DNA of 6,651 nucleotides from Alphaproteobacteria bacterium (GCA_028822575.1 JAPKDN010000185.1:1-6651), one strand, 5' to 3'; positions 1 to 6,420 are shown, counted from the stretch's first letter. Numbers and translations are program-made. Notes: a model not told the origin generated them from the letters alone.

Positions 1-1
1 G

Positions 2-199
2 CCCTTGCCCTCGGGCGAGGGCGTATTGAGACATTTGATCGACGAGTCTGGATTGGCGTTGGAGATCATTATCGTCTCCGGCGGCATCAAGGCGGGGTCC
101 GAAACGCCTCCGGAAATTCACTCGCGGCTGCTCGTCGAGAGCAAGGATTATTTACTAAAAGGAATTTTTTCAAACGTTATCATAATGCTCGACTACTAA
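2..199 (+). CDS. C-terminal end of an unrecognised protein, cut by the left edge
   Basis: The reading frame is open from the first bases of the window to a TAA at 197-199, giving about 65 codons. A TTG at position 5 could serve as a start, but the frame is already open before it and no ribosome binding site can be judged, so I read it as the tail of a longer gene. The peptide contains EIIIVSGGIKAG, then PPEIHSRLLVESKDYLL, and ends IIMLDY. The alternation of hydrophobic strand-like stretches and charged helices looks like a folded cytoplasmic domain rather than a random frame. I do not recognise the family and assign no function. The 3' half of the frame is AT-rich compared with the genes to the right. 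No clear intrinsic terminator follows it. Confidence 0.35.
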   Translation, partial: PLPSGEGVLRHLIDESGLALEIIIVSGGIKAGSETPPEIHSRLLVESKDYLLKGIFSNVIIMLDY

Positions 200-263
200 G
201 TTTTCGATCTAAAGTAACCATGTGAGCCAATTACAGGAAATTTGCAGATTTCTTGCTCTCTAG

Positions 264-440
264 ATAACATGGAAAAAGCTATTTCGCGATTTCACACCTG
301 GCTTGGTCGGTACGGGTGCTTCTGACTATTATTACGGCCAGACAAAGGATTTCGTCATCGCGTTCAATCTAATCAAAAAAGGCGCTAAAGGCCTGCTCGT
401 GGTGATTAATGACCAGAAACCTCATCTCGACTGCAAATAA
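264..440 (+). pseudogene. Possible gene remnant, open frame without a normal start
   Basis: This frame is open from just after a TAG at 261-263 to a TAA at 438-440. It reads protein-like through TGASDYYYGQ, then KDFVIAFNLIKKGAKG, and ends DQKPHLDCK. It contains no ATG or GTG ahead of that part; the only ordinary alternative start is a TTG at 303 without a visible ribosome binding site. An ATG at 269 lies in a different frame and stops at 323-325. The simplest readings are a decayed fragment that lost its 5' part, or chance coding in an AT-richer stretch. It may or may not be related to the fragment ending at 199. I do not recognise the family. It converges on the hydratase gene, whose stop lies 21 bases beyond. 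Confidence 0.22.
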
Positions 441-461
441 TAACGCCACACGGTCGCAGGG

Positions 462-1253
462 TCATTCGATAACCAGACGGCACTGACCGAGCGGGCCAAA
501 ATCTGCGACCACGTCCTGGCCGGCCTTGCCCGGGAGGACTTGAGTGGTTGACCCGGTAGTGACCAGATCACCTGCTTTTAATTCCTCACCCATCGAGATC
601 AAAAAATTGGCCAACCATGCCAAGACGATCATTGGACCACCATCGACATTGCGACCGGCGCCTTCCCGTTCGATGGAGCCATCGATCGAGAGCGTGACCT
701 TTTGATCCACCAAATCTAATCGCTGGAAATTCGTGACGAAGGCGCCATGAACCCAACAACCATTGGCGCCATTATCGCCGATGATACAACCGATCCCAGC
801 TTGGTTCCAAACCGGAAATGGAGAGGTGACGACCTCGATCGCTGGCGCCGCAGCATCGACGGCGTTGGCAACGGCCTCGGGCGTGTAGGGCGCGCCGGAC
901 AACGGCAGGTCACGACCGAGACGCAGCGCGATCTCAGGCTCCAGAATAATGACATGATAGTCGTCAGCTTTGATCATGAGAGGTGAGGCATGGCAAAAGT
1001 CGGAAACCAGCACGGCGGCGAAAGCTTCGCTCGCGCCAAGCATTTCACGGGTCGTTGGATTGGTCGCGCCAATCTTGTACCCCACCCGACGAGCATCCTC
1101 GACCGCTAGTAATCTTTTCACCACTCCAGCCTGCACGGCATAGCCATCCGAGGCCGTTACCGGCCAGATCGCCTCGGGGAGCATGCCCAATTTCGTGAAG
1201 TTCCGCCGTGCATCGAACAGAGCCTTGGCGGCGGCTTCGAGATCGAGCGGCAT
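462..1253 (-). CDS. 2-keto-4-pentenoate hydratase family protein (MhpD/HpcG-like)
   Basis: This 263-residue protein has the length and motif order of the 2-hydroxypenta-2,4-dienoate / 2-oxohept-3-enedioate hydratases (FAA-hydrolase fold), cytoplasmic enzymes that add water to 2-keto-4-enoic acids made by meta-cleavage of aromatic rings. The family lysine is in GYKIGAT (K60). The metal-binding glutamates appear as EPEIAL (E105, E107) and PAIEVV (E140), spaced as in MhpD/HpcG. The family C-terminal region is present, with a TTGSTTQ segment near residues 232-238. I chose the ATG at 1253 because AAGAAGGA sits 8 bases ahead of it and family homology starts there; an in-frame ATG at 1370 would add 39 basic, non-homologous-looking residues and reach almost to ribF. 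The gene stands alone on the minus strand with no ring-cleavage or aldolase gene in view, so the true substrate is open; a related decarboxylase (4-oxalocrotonate decarboxylase) is a possible alternative. Confidence 0.9.
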   Translation of the reverse strand: MPLDLEAAAKALFDARRNFTKLGMLPEAIWPVTASDGYAVQAGVVKRLLAVEDARRVGYKIGATNPTTREMLGASEAFAAVLVSDFCHASPLMIKADDYHVIILEPEIALRLGRDLPLSGAPYTPEAVANAVDAAAPAIEVVTSPFPVWNQAGIGCIIGDNGANGCWVHGAFVTNFQRLDLVDQKVTLSIDGSIEREGAGRNVDGGPMIVLAWLANFLISMGEELKAGDLVTTGSTTQVLPGKAGQDVVADFGPLGQCRLVIE

Positions 1254-1261
1254 GGTGCTTT

Positions 1262-1269
1262 TCCTTCTT
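1262..1269 (-). promoter_or_regulatory. Ribosome binding site of the hydratase gene
   Basis: On the minus strand the sequence AAGAAGGA lies 8 bases before the ATG at 1253. It is a good Shine-Dalgarno match at normal spacing and decides in favour of this start over the in-frame ATG at 1370. Confidence 0.7.
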
Positions 1270-1306
1270 AGGCGAACGCTATTCAAGCCGAGCGTTGGGT
1301 GCGAGG

Positions 1307-1335
1307 TTGTTCCAGCGACGCGGCGACGGTATAAA
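1307..1335 (+). promoter_or_regulatory. Candidate sigma70-type promoter for the ribF operon
   Basis: The 149-base gap between the divergent hydratase and ribF starts contains TATAAA at 1330-1335, a five-of-six match to the -10 consensus. It is preceded after exactly 17 bases by TTGTTC at 1307-1312, which matches only the TTG half of a -35 box. It would start transcription about 60 bases before the ribF ATG. The -35 match is poor and the call rests on position and spacing only. I saw no equally placed candidate for the hydratase on the other strand, nor any clear operator repeat in this gap. Confidence 0.3.
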
Positions 1336-1402
1336 CGCCCGGTTTTGAACACACGCGGCTGGGCCGTCAATAGGTCGCGGCAAGATTGGTGGATTCTCGG
1401 CG

Positions 1403-2335
1403 ATGCGCATCATTCGCGGCAACAACCCGATCGACCAAGATGACCGCGGCACTGTCGCGGCGCTTGGTAATTTTGATGGCGTCCATCTTGGCCATCAATC
1501 CGTTATCCAAGCAGCTGGCCAGGTCGCGAGGGAGCTCGGTGCGCCGCTATCGGTGCTGACCTTCGAGCCGCACCCGCGCATGCTTTTTCAACAGGAAACG
1601 GCGACTTTTCGGCTTTCGACGACCGACACCCGAGCGGAGGCGCTCGCCGATATTGGCGTCGAGACGCTGTTTGAGCTTGCATTTGACCAGGACTTCTCGC
1701 AGCTTGCCGCTGAGGATTTCGTGCCCCGTGTCCTGGGCGACATGCTTGGCCTACGCCATGTGGTGTGCGGCTACGACTTCGTCTTCGGCCATCGCCGACG
1801 GGGCAATCCCGAACTTTTGGAAAGCCAGGGCAGGGAACATGGCATCGGCGTGACCCGCATGGACGCGGTGACTGAGGAGGACGGCGCGGTCTATTCCTCA
1901 ACCCGAGTGCGTCAATGCATCGCCGAGGGCGACCCGCGCGGCGCAACCGAATTGCTGGGGCGTCCCTGGAACTTTACAGCCGTGGTTGAGCAAGGTGACC
2001 AGCGCGGACGGACTATCGGGTTTCCGACCTGTAATCTCCGGGTTGTTGATTTGGTTCAGCCGGCGCACGGAGTTTATGCCATCCAGGTCCGTGTCGCTGA
2101 CGAGGGTGTCTGGCTTCCTGGCGTGGCAAATTTCGGGCGCCGGCCCACGGTCAATGATCGGGGCCCCCTGTTTGAGGCACATCTTTTCGACGTCGATCGG
2201 GACCTTTACGACAAGGCGTTGACGATACGCGTGATTGACTTTATCCGCCCGGAGATGAGATTTAGCGGCCTTGAAGCGCTGACGGCGCAAATCGCCGCTG
2301 ATGCCACCAGGGCACGTGAGATTCTTGCCGAGTGA
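1403..2335 (+). CDS. ribF: Bifunctional riboflavin kinase / FAD synthetase RibF
   Basis: RibF phosphorylates riboflavin to FMN and then adenylylates FMN to FAD in the cytoplasm. The 310 residues are the normal full length. The N-terminal FMN adenylyltransferase domain (about 1-185) shows the nucleotidyltransferase signature GNFDGVHLGHQ at 22-32, LTFEPHPR at 52-59, CGYDFVFGH at 122-130 and the SSTRVR motif at 165-170. The C-terminal riboflavin kinase domain (about 186-308) shows GRTIGFPTCNL at 202-212, GVANFGRRPTVN at 240-251 and LFEAHLFD at 256-263 with the likely catalytic glutamate E258. The kinase motif more often reads PTANL; here it is PTCNL, with the metal/nucleotide residues T209 and N211 kept. 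The ATG at 1403 gives the usual N-terminus (MRIIRG) but has only a weak ribosome binding site. It is the first gene of the plus-strand run and is followed 30 bases later by ileS. Confidence 0.97.
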   Translation: MRIIRGNNPIDQDDRGTVAALGNFDGVHLGHQSVIQAAGQVARELGAPLSVLTFEPHPRMLFQQETATFRLSTTDTRAEALADIGVETLFELAFDQDFSQLAAEDFVPRVLGDMLGLRHVVCGYDFVFGHRRRGNPELLESQGREHGIGVTRMDAVTEEDGAVYSSTRVRQCIAEGDPRGATELLGRPWNFTAVVEQGDQRGRTIGFPTCNLRVVDLVQPAHGVYAIQVRVADEGVWLPGVANFGRRPTVNDRGPLFEAHLFDVDRDLYDKALTIRVIDFIRPEMRFSGLEALTAQIAADATRAREILAE

Positions 2336-2340
2336 GAGGC

Positions 2341-2357
2341 CGCCCCGGAACGGGGCG
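2341..2357 (+). promoter_or_regulatory. GC-only hairpin in the ribF-ileS gap
   Basis: CGCCCCG at 2341-2347 and CGGGGCG at 2351-2357 form a perfect 7-base-pair stem of only G and C around a GAA triloop. It begins 5 bases after the ribF stop and ends 8 bases before the ileS ATG at 2366. No T-run follows, so it is not a standard intrinsic terminator. It occupies the place where the ileS Shine-Dalgarno would be expected, and only a GGA at 2359-2361 remains free. A role in limiting ileS translation or in protecting or processing the mRNA is inference. Confidence 0.5.
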
Positions 2358-2365
2358 CGGACGCT

Positions 2366-5179
2366 ATGACCGTGGACTATAAATCAACGATTCGCCTTCC
2401 GAAAACCGACTTTCCGATGCGCGCGAGTTTGCCCAAGCGGGAGCCGGACCTCCTGCTGCAATGGTCGAGCATCGATCTCGAGAAGCGTCTACGGGAGGAC
2501 CGCAAGGGCAAGGAAAAGTTCATTCTGCATGACGGCCCGCCCTACGCGAACGGCCATCTGCATATGGGCCATGCACTCAACAAGGTCTTAAAGGACGTGA
2601 TTAACCGTTCACAACAGATGCTGGGCAAGGACGCCAACTATGTCCCAGGCTGGGATTGTCATGGCCTGCCGATTGAGTGGATGATTGAGGAACAATACCG
2701 CGCCAAGGGTCAGGATAAGGATGCGGTGCCAATCAACGAGTTCCGCGCCAAGTGCCGAACTTTTGCCGAAGGCTGGGTCAAGACGCAGACCGAGGAATTC
2801 AAACGGCTCGGCATCACTGGTAACTGGGATAACCCTTATCTGACCATGAGTTTTGACGCCGAGGCCCAGATTGCCCGTGAGGTCGGCAAGTTCCTGATGA
2901 ATGGTGGTCTCTACAAGGGCGCCAAGCCGGTTCTGTGGTCGGTGGTCGAAAAAACAGCGCTCGCTGACGCCGAGGTTGAGTATCATGACCACACCTCAAC
3001 AACGATCTACGTGCGCTTTCCGGTAACCAAAACCTCCGTGCCAGCGTTGGAGGGAGCCTCCATCGTCATTTGGACCACCACGCCCTGGACGATCCCCGGC
3101 AATCGGGCCGTCGCCTATGGCGAGGAATTTGACTACGCGGTCTATGAAGTCACCGAAATCGCCGAGAAGAGCTCCGCCGTAGTTGGCGAGAAGATCGTGC
3201 TTGGCTCAGCGTTGGCCGAAGCGGTCAAGACCGCCGCCAAGATTACCGGCTTGAAGAAGATCGCCTGGGTCAAGGGCGCTGAGTTAGCGGGTACCATCGT
3301 CGGCCACCCGCTTGCCGGTAAGGGCTATGATTTTGACGTGCCGGTTCTGCCGGCGGAGTTCGTTACCCTCGATGCCGGCAGCGGCTTCGTCCACATCTCT
3401 CCCGGCGCCGGTCTTGATGACTTTCTACTGGGTCAGGAACATGGGCTGGAGATCATCTCCACTGTCGACGATGCCGGCAAGTTCCATGACCACATGCCAC
3501 TGGTCGCCGGCATGGATGTCATGGAGGACAACTACAAGATCGCCATGCTCATCCAAGACGCCGGCGGTTTAGTGGGGGTCGGACGCTTGGTGCACAGCTA
3601 TCCGCATTCCTGGCGCTCCAAGGCGCCATTGATCTTTCGCACCACGCCGCAGTGGTTTATCTCGATGGATACCAACGCGCTTCGAGACAAGGCGCTGGCC
3701 GCCATTGACGACACGCGCTTCGTGCCCTCGCGGGGCCGCAACCGTCTGCACGCGATGATCGAGCAGCGGCCCGACTGGTGCGTCTCGCGTCAGCGCACCT
3801 GGGGCGTGCCTATCCCAGTTTTCGTGAACAAACGCAGCGGCGAGCCATTGCGTGATCAGGCCGTCATCGACCGGATCGCGGATATCTTCGAGGTTGAGGG
3901 CTCAGACGCCTGGTTCTCCAGTGAGCCGTCCAGATTCCTCGGTGACGCTTATGACGCCAAGAACTTCGACCAGGTCCAGGACGTGGTCGAGGTGTGGTTC
4001 GATAGTGGCTCGACCCATAGTTACGTGCTGGAGGCGCGCCCGGAACTACAATGGCCGGCCTCGCTCTATCTTGAAGGCTCGGACCAGCATCGCGGCTGGT
4101 TCCATACCTCGCTTTTGCAGTCCTGTGGTACGCGCGGGCGTGCGCCGTTTGATGCGGTTCTGACCCACGGTTTCGTCCTCGATGAGGGTGGCCGAAAAAT
4201 GTCCAAGTCGCTGGGTAATGTCACCGCGCCCCAGGACATCATCGATCAGAGCGGCGCCGATATCCTTCGGCTTTGGGTGGTCGGCTCGGACTATTCCGAG
4301 GATTTACGGATCGGCCCAGAAATTCTGAAGCGCCAGGTCGATCTGTATCGCCGGTTGCGCAATACCCTGCGCTATCTGATCGGTAATCTCGATGGCTTCC
4401 AGGAAAGCGAGCGGCTTGACCCCGCCGAAATGCCGGAGCTGGAACGTTGGGTCCTGCACCGTGTCGGCGAGATCGACGCGGTGGTGCGACAGGGGATCGA
4501 CGATTTCGACTTCCATCAACTTTTCATCCAGGTCCACAACTTCTGCTCCGTGGACCTGTCGGCTTTCTATTTTGATATCCGCAAGGACGCGTTGTATTGC
4601 GATCCCGTCGACTCTGTCCGTCGTCGGGCCGCGCGGACGGTTCTCGATACCGTGTTCGACTCGCTCACCGCCTGGTTGGCGCCAATCCTTGTCTTCACCG
4701 CTGAAGAAGCCTGGCAGGCACGGGTCCAAGACCCAGAAAATTCCGTGCATCTGCGGATCCTGCCAGAAATTCCAGCGAAATGGCACGACGAGGCGTTGGC
4801 GGAAAAATGGGCGCGGATCCGCGATGTCCGTCGGGTCGTGACCGGCGCGCTTGAGATCGAGCGCGCGGAAAAACGCATTGGTTCGTCCCTGCAAGCCAAG
4901 CCGTTGGTCCATGTGACGGCGCAAGCATTAGCCGCGTTCGACGGGTTGGAGCCTGCTGATATATTCATCACCTCAGGCGCCGTTCTGACCACGGATGTCG
5001 CGCCAGACGCTGCATTCCGCTTAGAAGACGTGAACGATGTTGTGGTGGTGCCTGCGAGCGCCGATGGTGGTAAATGCGAGCGTTGTTGGAAGATTCTTCC
5101 CGAAGTCAAAACCTCCGTTCACTCCTTATGTGGGCGCTGTGACGGTGCCGTGTTAGCCAGCGCTGCGGTCGTCCGTTAG
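2366..5179 (+). CDS. ileS: Isoleucyl-tRNA synthetase IleS
   Basis: This class I synthetase charges tRNA-Ile with isoleucine and clears mischarged valine. All 937 residues are present, the normal length for the bacterial form with a C-terminal zinc finger. The catalytic HIGH motif is HMGH at 66-69 within PPYANGHLHMGH, followed by GWDCHGLPIE at 95-104. The CP1 editing domain has the Thr-rich WTTTPWT at 236-242 and GSGFVHISPGAGLDDF at 338-353, keeping the editing histidine (H343) and aspartate (D352) at the usual nine-residue spacing. VSRQRTWGVPIP (473-484), GSDQHRGWFH (571-580) and KMSKS (611-615) complete the active site. The anticodon-binding helical domain follows, ending in a CERC (904-907) and CGRC (922-925) zinc site. 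The start matches the family N-terminus DYKST but has a weak ribosome binding site. The gap to lspA is 20 bases. The KMSKS version and zinc finger suggest the ordinary type 1 enzyme rather than the mupirocin-resistant type 2. Confidence 0.98.
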   Translation: MTVDYKSTIRLPKTDFPMRASLPKREPDLLLQWSSIDLEKRLREDRKGKEKFILHDGPPYANGHLHMGHALNKVLKDVINRSQQMLGKDANYVPGWDCHGLPIEWMIEEQYRAKGQDKDAVPINEFRAKCRTFAEGWVKTQTEEFKRLGITGNWDNPYLTMSFDAEAQIAREVGKFLMNGGLYKGAKPVLWSVVEKTALADAEVEYHDHTSTTIYVRFPVTKTSVPALEGASIVIWTTTPWTIPGNRAVAYGEEFDYAVYEVTEIAEKSSAVVGEKIVLGSALAEAVKTAAKITGLKKIAWVKGAELAGTIVGHPLAGKGYDFDVPVLPAEFVTLDAGSGFVHISPGAGLDDFLLGQEHGLEIISTVDDAGKFHDHMPLVAGMDVMEDNYKIAMLIQDAGGLVGVGRLVHSYPHSWRSKAPLIFRTTPQWFISMDTNALRDKALAAIDDTRFVPSRGRNRLHAMIEQRPDWCVSRQRTWGVPIPVFVNKRSGEPLRDQAVIDRIADIFEVEGSDAWFSSEPSRFLGDAYDAKNFDQVQDVVEVWFDSGSTHSYVLEARPELQWPASLYLEGSDQHRGWFHTSLLQSCGTRGRAPFDAVLTHGFVLDEGGRKMSKSLGNVTAPQDIIDQSGADILRLWVVGSDYSEDLRIGPEILKRQVDLYRRLRNTLRYLIGNLDGFQESERLDPAEMPELERWVLHRVGEIDAVVRQGIDDFDFHQLFIQVHNFCSVDLSAFYFDIRKDALYCDPVDSVRRRAARTVLDTVFDSLTAWLAPILVFTAEEAWQARVQDPENSVHLRILPEIPAKWHDEALAEKWARIRDVRRVVTGALEIERAEKRIGSSLQAKPLVHVTAQALAAFDGLEPADIFITSGAVLTTDVAPDAAFRLEDVNDVVVVPASADGGKCERCWKILPEVKTSVHSLCGRCDGAVLASAAVVR

Positions 5180-5199
5180 AGACGGGGGGCCAGGGCAAG

Positions 5200-5673
5200 A
5201 TGATCGCCAGGGTATCCATGTTTGGGTTTGGTCTCGCGCTCGTGACCGGGGTGGCCGATCAGTTGAGCAAGACATGGGCGCTCGATAACTGGTTCTTTCC
5301 CCCACGAGCCATGGAGGTCACACCCTTCCTCAACATGGTGGCGGTGTGGAATTCTGGCGTTAGTTTTGGGCTTTTGGCTGATCACTCAGAGATGATGCCC
5401 TATATCCTGGTGGTATTTGCGTCAGCCGTCTCGCTTAGTCTGGCGATATGGCTCACGCGGGCTCAGACCAGATTGCTGGCCACGGGGCTTGGCTTGTTAA
5501 TCGGCGGCGCCGTTGGAAACATAATCGACCGCATAAGGTTCCATGCCGTGGTCGATTTTATCGACGTACATGTCGCCGGATATCACTGGCCGGCCTTCAA
5601 TTTGGCGGATTCAGCGATTACAGTCGGCGTCACTTTTCTGCTATTGGATAGCTTCGTTCGGCGCGATGATTGA
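5200..5673 (+). CDS. lspA: Lipoprotein signal peptidase LspA (signal peptidase II)
   Basis: LspA is the inner-membrane aspartic protease that removes the signal peptide from diacylglyceryl-modified prolipoproteins. The 157 residues fit the family length and four-helix plan: hydrophobic stretches at about 7-19, 67-86, 92-108 and 135-151. Conserved blocks are DQLSK at 20-24, NSGVSFG at 51-57, GNIIDR at 107-111 (catalytic D110 by family alignment) and FNLADS at 133-138 (catalytic D137). Two ATG starts are possible, at 5200 and 5218; each has an AGGG 4-5 bases before it, so the choice is uncertain by six residues. It follows ileS by 20 bases and precedes a lipoprotein gene by 48. The ileS-lspA pairing is widespread in bacteria. 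The downstream BamF precursor is a likely substrate. Confidence 0.96.
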   Translation: MIARVSMFGFGLALVTGVADQLSKTWALDNWFFPPRAMEVTPFLNMVAVWNSGVSFGLLADHSEMMPYILVVFASAVSLSLAIWLTRAQTRLLATGLGLLIGGAVGNIIDRIRFHAVVDFIDVHVAGYHWPAFNLADSAITVGVTFLLLDSFVRRDD

Positions 5674-5710
5674 AGTAGGGTATAGTTCGTTGAAACAGGT
5701 AAATCGAACC

Positions 5711-5715
5711 GGAGG
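5711..5715 (+). promoter_or_regulatory. Ribosome binding site of bamF, fixing a GTG start
   Basis: GGAGG at 5711-5715 lies 6 bases before a GTG at 5722. It is the strongest Shine-Dalgarno match in the plus-strand run and supports GTG as start; the next codons give a basic, signal-peptide-like N-terminus. Confidence 0.7.
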
Positions 5716-5721
5716 CATTTC

Positions 5722-6303
5722 GTGACCCACACCCCAGTCAGGCGCCGCGTTACTCGTGCGTTGCTGTTTGGTCTGACGCTTTTGGCGCCAGCTTTTTCCG
5801 GCTGCGGCGATGTGCGTAACGCGTTGGGTTATGACAAGAAACCGCCGGATGAATTCGCGGTCGTCGCCCGCGCGCCTCTCAGCGTGCCACCCAATTTTCA
5901 ATTACGACCTCCGGAGCCTGGCGCGCGACGACCACAAGAGCCGTTGAAGGGCCATAGGGCCCGCGATCTTATCATAAAGAACAACCCTACCGGCAGCGGC
6001 GCCAATGCCAGAAGCGGTTCGGCGTCGGATGGTGTCATCGGCAAGCTTCTACGAACCGATCAAGCCGCGCCCGGCATTCGCGAAACAGTTAATGAGGAAA
6101 CCGCCGCGTACATCTACGCCGATGATTTCTTGATTGACAAGATTCTCTTCTGGAAGCCAAAATCCGCCGCAGGCGTGGTGGTCGACCCCAAACAAGAAAA
6201 AAAGCGCCTGCAAGAGAACGCGGCGCTCGGCAAACAGGTCACCGCCGGCGAAACCCCGACCATCAAGCGCAAGCGCGGCGGCATCCTTGACGGGCTGTTC
6301 TAA
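5722..6303 (+). CDS. bamF: DUF3035 lipoprotein, BAM complex subunit BamF
   Basis: This 193-residue protein is a predicted outer-membrane lipoprotein of the DUF3035 family, known in alphaproteobacteria as BamF, an accessory subunit of the beta-barrel assembly complex. The N-terminus has basic residues R7-R9 and R12, a hydrophobic core at 13-25 and a lipobox-like AFSGC with the lipidated cysteine at C28. Phenylalanine at -3 is less usual than Leu/Val/Ile. The residue after the cysteine is glycine, so there is no Asp at +2. The family signature follows: LGYDKKPPDEFAVVARAPLS from about 35, then PPNF and RPPEPGARRPQEP. The rest is polar, with a Gly/Ser-rich linker near 92-104 and a basic C-terminus (KRKRGG). 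The GTG start is backed by GGAGG. It sits between lspA, whose product should mature it, and an exported M16 peptidase gene. The family call rests on the PDEFAVV-RAPL-PP-RPP pattern, lipobox and neighbours; no alignment was run. Confidence 0.88.
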   Translation: MTHTPVRRRVTRALLFGLTLLAPAFSGCGDVRNALGYDKKPPDEFAVVARAPLSVPPNFQLRPPEPGARRPQEPLKGHRARDLIIKNNPTGSGANARSGSASDGVIGKLLRTDQAAPGIRETVNEETAAYIYADDFLIDKILFWKPKSAAGVVVDPKQEKKRLQENAALGKQVTAGETPTIKRKRGGILDGLF

Positions 6304-6343
6304 GGGAACCCAACCTCGATAGACGCTTAACCGGCGTCCGCGA

Positions 6344-6370
6344 ACCAAATGATGGCCATTGCGATTTGGT
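6344..6370 (+). promoter_or_regulatory. Stem-loop 1 in the bamF-peptidase gap
   Basis: ACCAAAT at 6344-6350 is perfectly complementary to ATTTGGT at 6364-6370, giving a 7-base-pair stem with a 13-base loop that itself contains the palindrome ATGGCCAT (6352-6359). No T-run follows, so it is not a typical terminator. Its last three bases are shared with stem-loop 2, so the two cannot form fully together. Confidence 0.45.
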
Positions 6371-6399
6371 GCTTCCACACCATATCCGCGTGGAACACC
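6368..6399 (+). promoter_or_regulatory. Stem-loop 2 in the bamF-peptidase gap
   Basis: GGTG (6368-6371) plus TTCCAC (6373-6378) pairs with GTGGAA (6390-6395) plus CACC (6396-6399). The result is ten base pairs interrupted by one bulged C at 6372, around an 11-base loop. It ends 12 bases before the GGAGG of the peptidase gene. It competes with stem-loop 1 for bases 6368-6370. Function is inferred only: a processing or stability element between operon genes, or an attenuation-like switch. Confidence 0.45.
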
Positions 6400-6411
6400 T
6401 ATTCGCGCCCT

Positions 6412-6416
6412 GGAGG
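6412..6416 (+). promoter_or_regulatory. Ribosome binding site of the M16 peptidase gene
   Basis: GGAGG at 6412-6416 lies 4 bases before the GTG at 6421. An in-frame TGA at 6418-6420 directly precedes that GTG, so no earlier start is possible and this site supports GTG as the initiator, although the spacing is short. Confidence 0.6.
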
Positions 6417-6420
6417 CTGA

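Noticed and set aside
237..252. GAAAT / ATTTC inverted repeat as a terminator for the left-edge gene
   Set aside because: The stem is only five mostly A/T pairs and is not followed by a T-run.
1183..1443. 86-codon plus-strand frame spanning the hydratase start, the divergent gap and the ribF start
   Set aside because: It overlaps two well-supported genes, is Arg/Pro/Ser-rich and matches no family; it is best read as a shadow frame.
4304..5109. Long minus-strand open frames (206 and 180 codons) opposite the 3' part of ileS
   Set aside because: They lie wholly antisense to a full-length, motif-complete ileS. Their composition is what GC-rich codon bias on the sense strand produces, and they show no recognisable domains.
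5681..5686. TATAGT before bamF as a -10 box
   Set aside because: No acceptable -35 lies 16-18 bases upstream and the gap to lspA is only 48 bases, so read-through from lspA is the simpler explanation.
5685..5709. GTTCG / CGAAC inverted repeat in the lspA-bamF gap
   Set aside because: Five pairs around a 15-base loop is within what chance gives and has no supporting context.
6324..6340. GACGC / GCGTC inverted repeat after bamF as a terminator
   Set aside because: Only five or so pairs with a 7-base loop and no T-run; too weak to call beside the two longer stems downstream.
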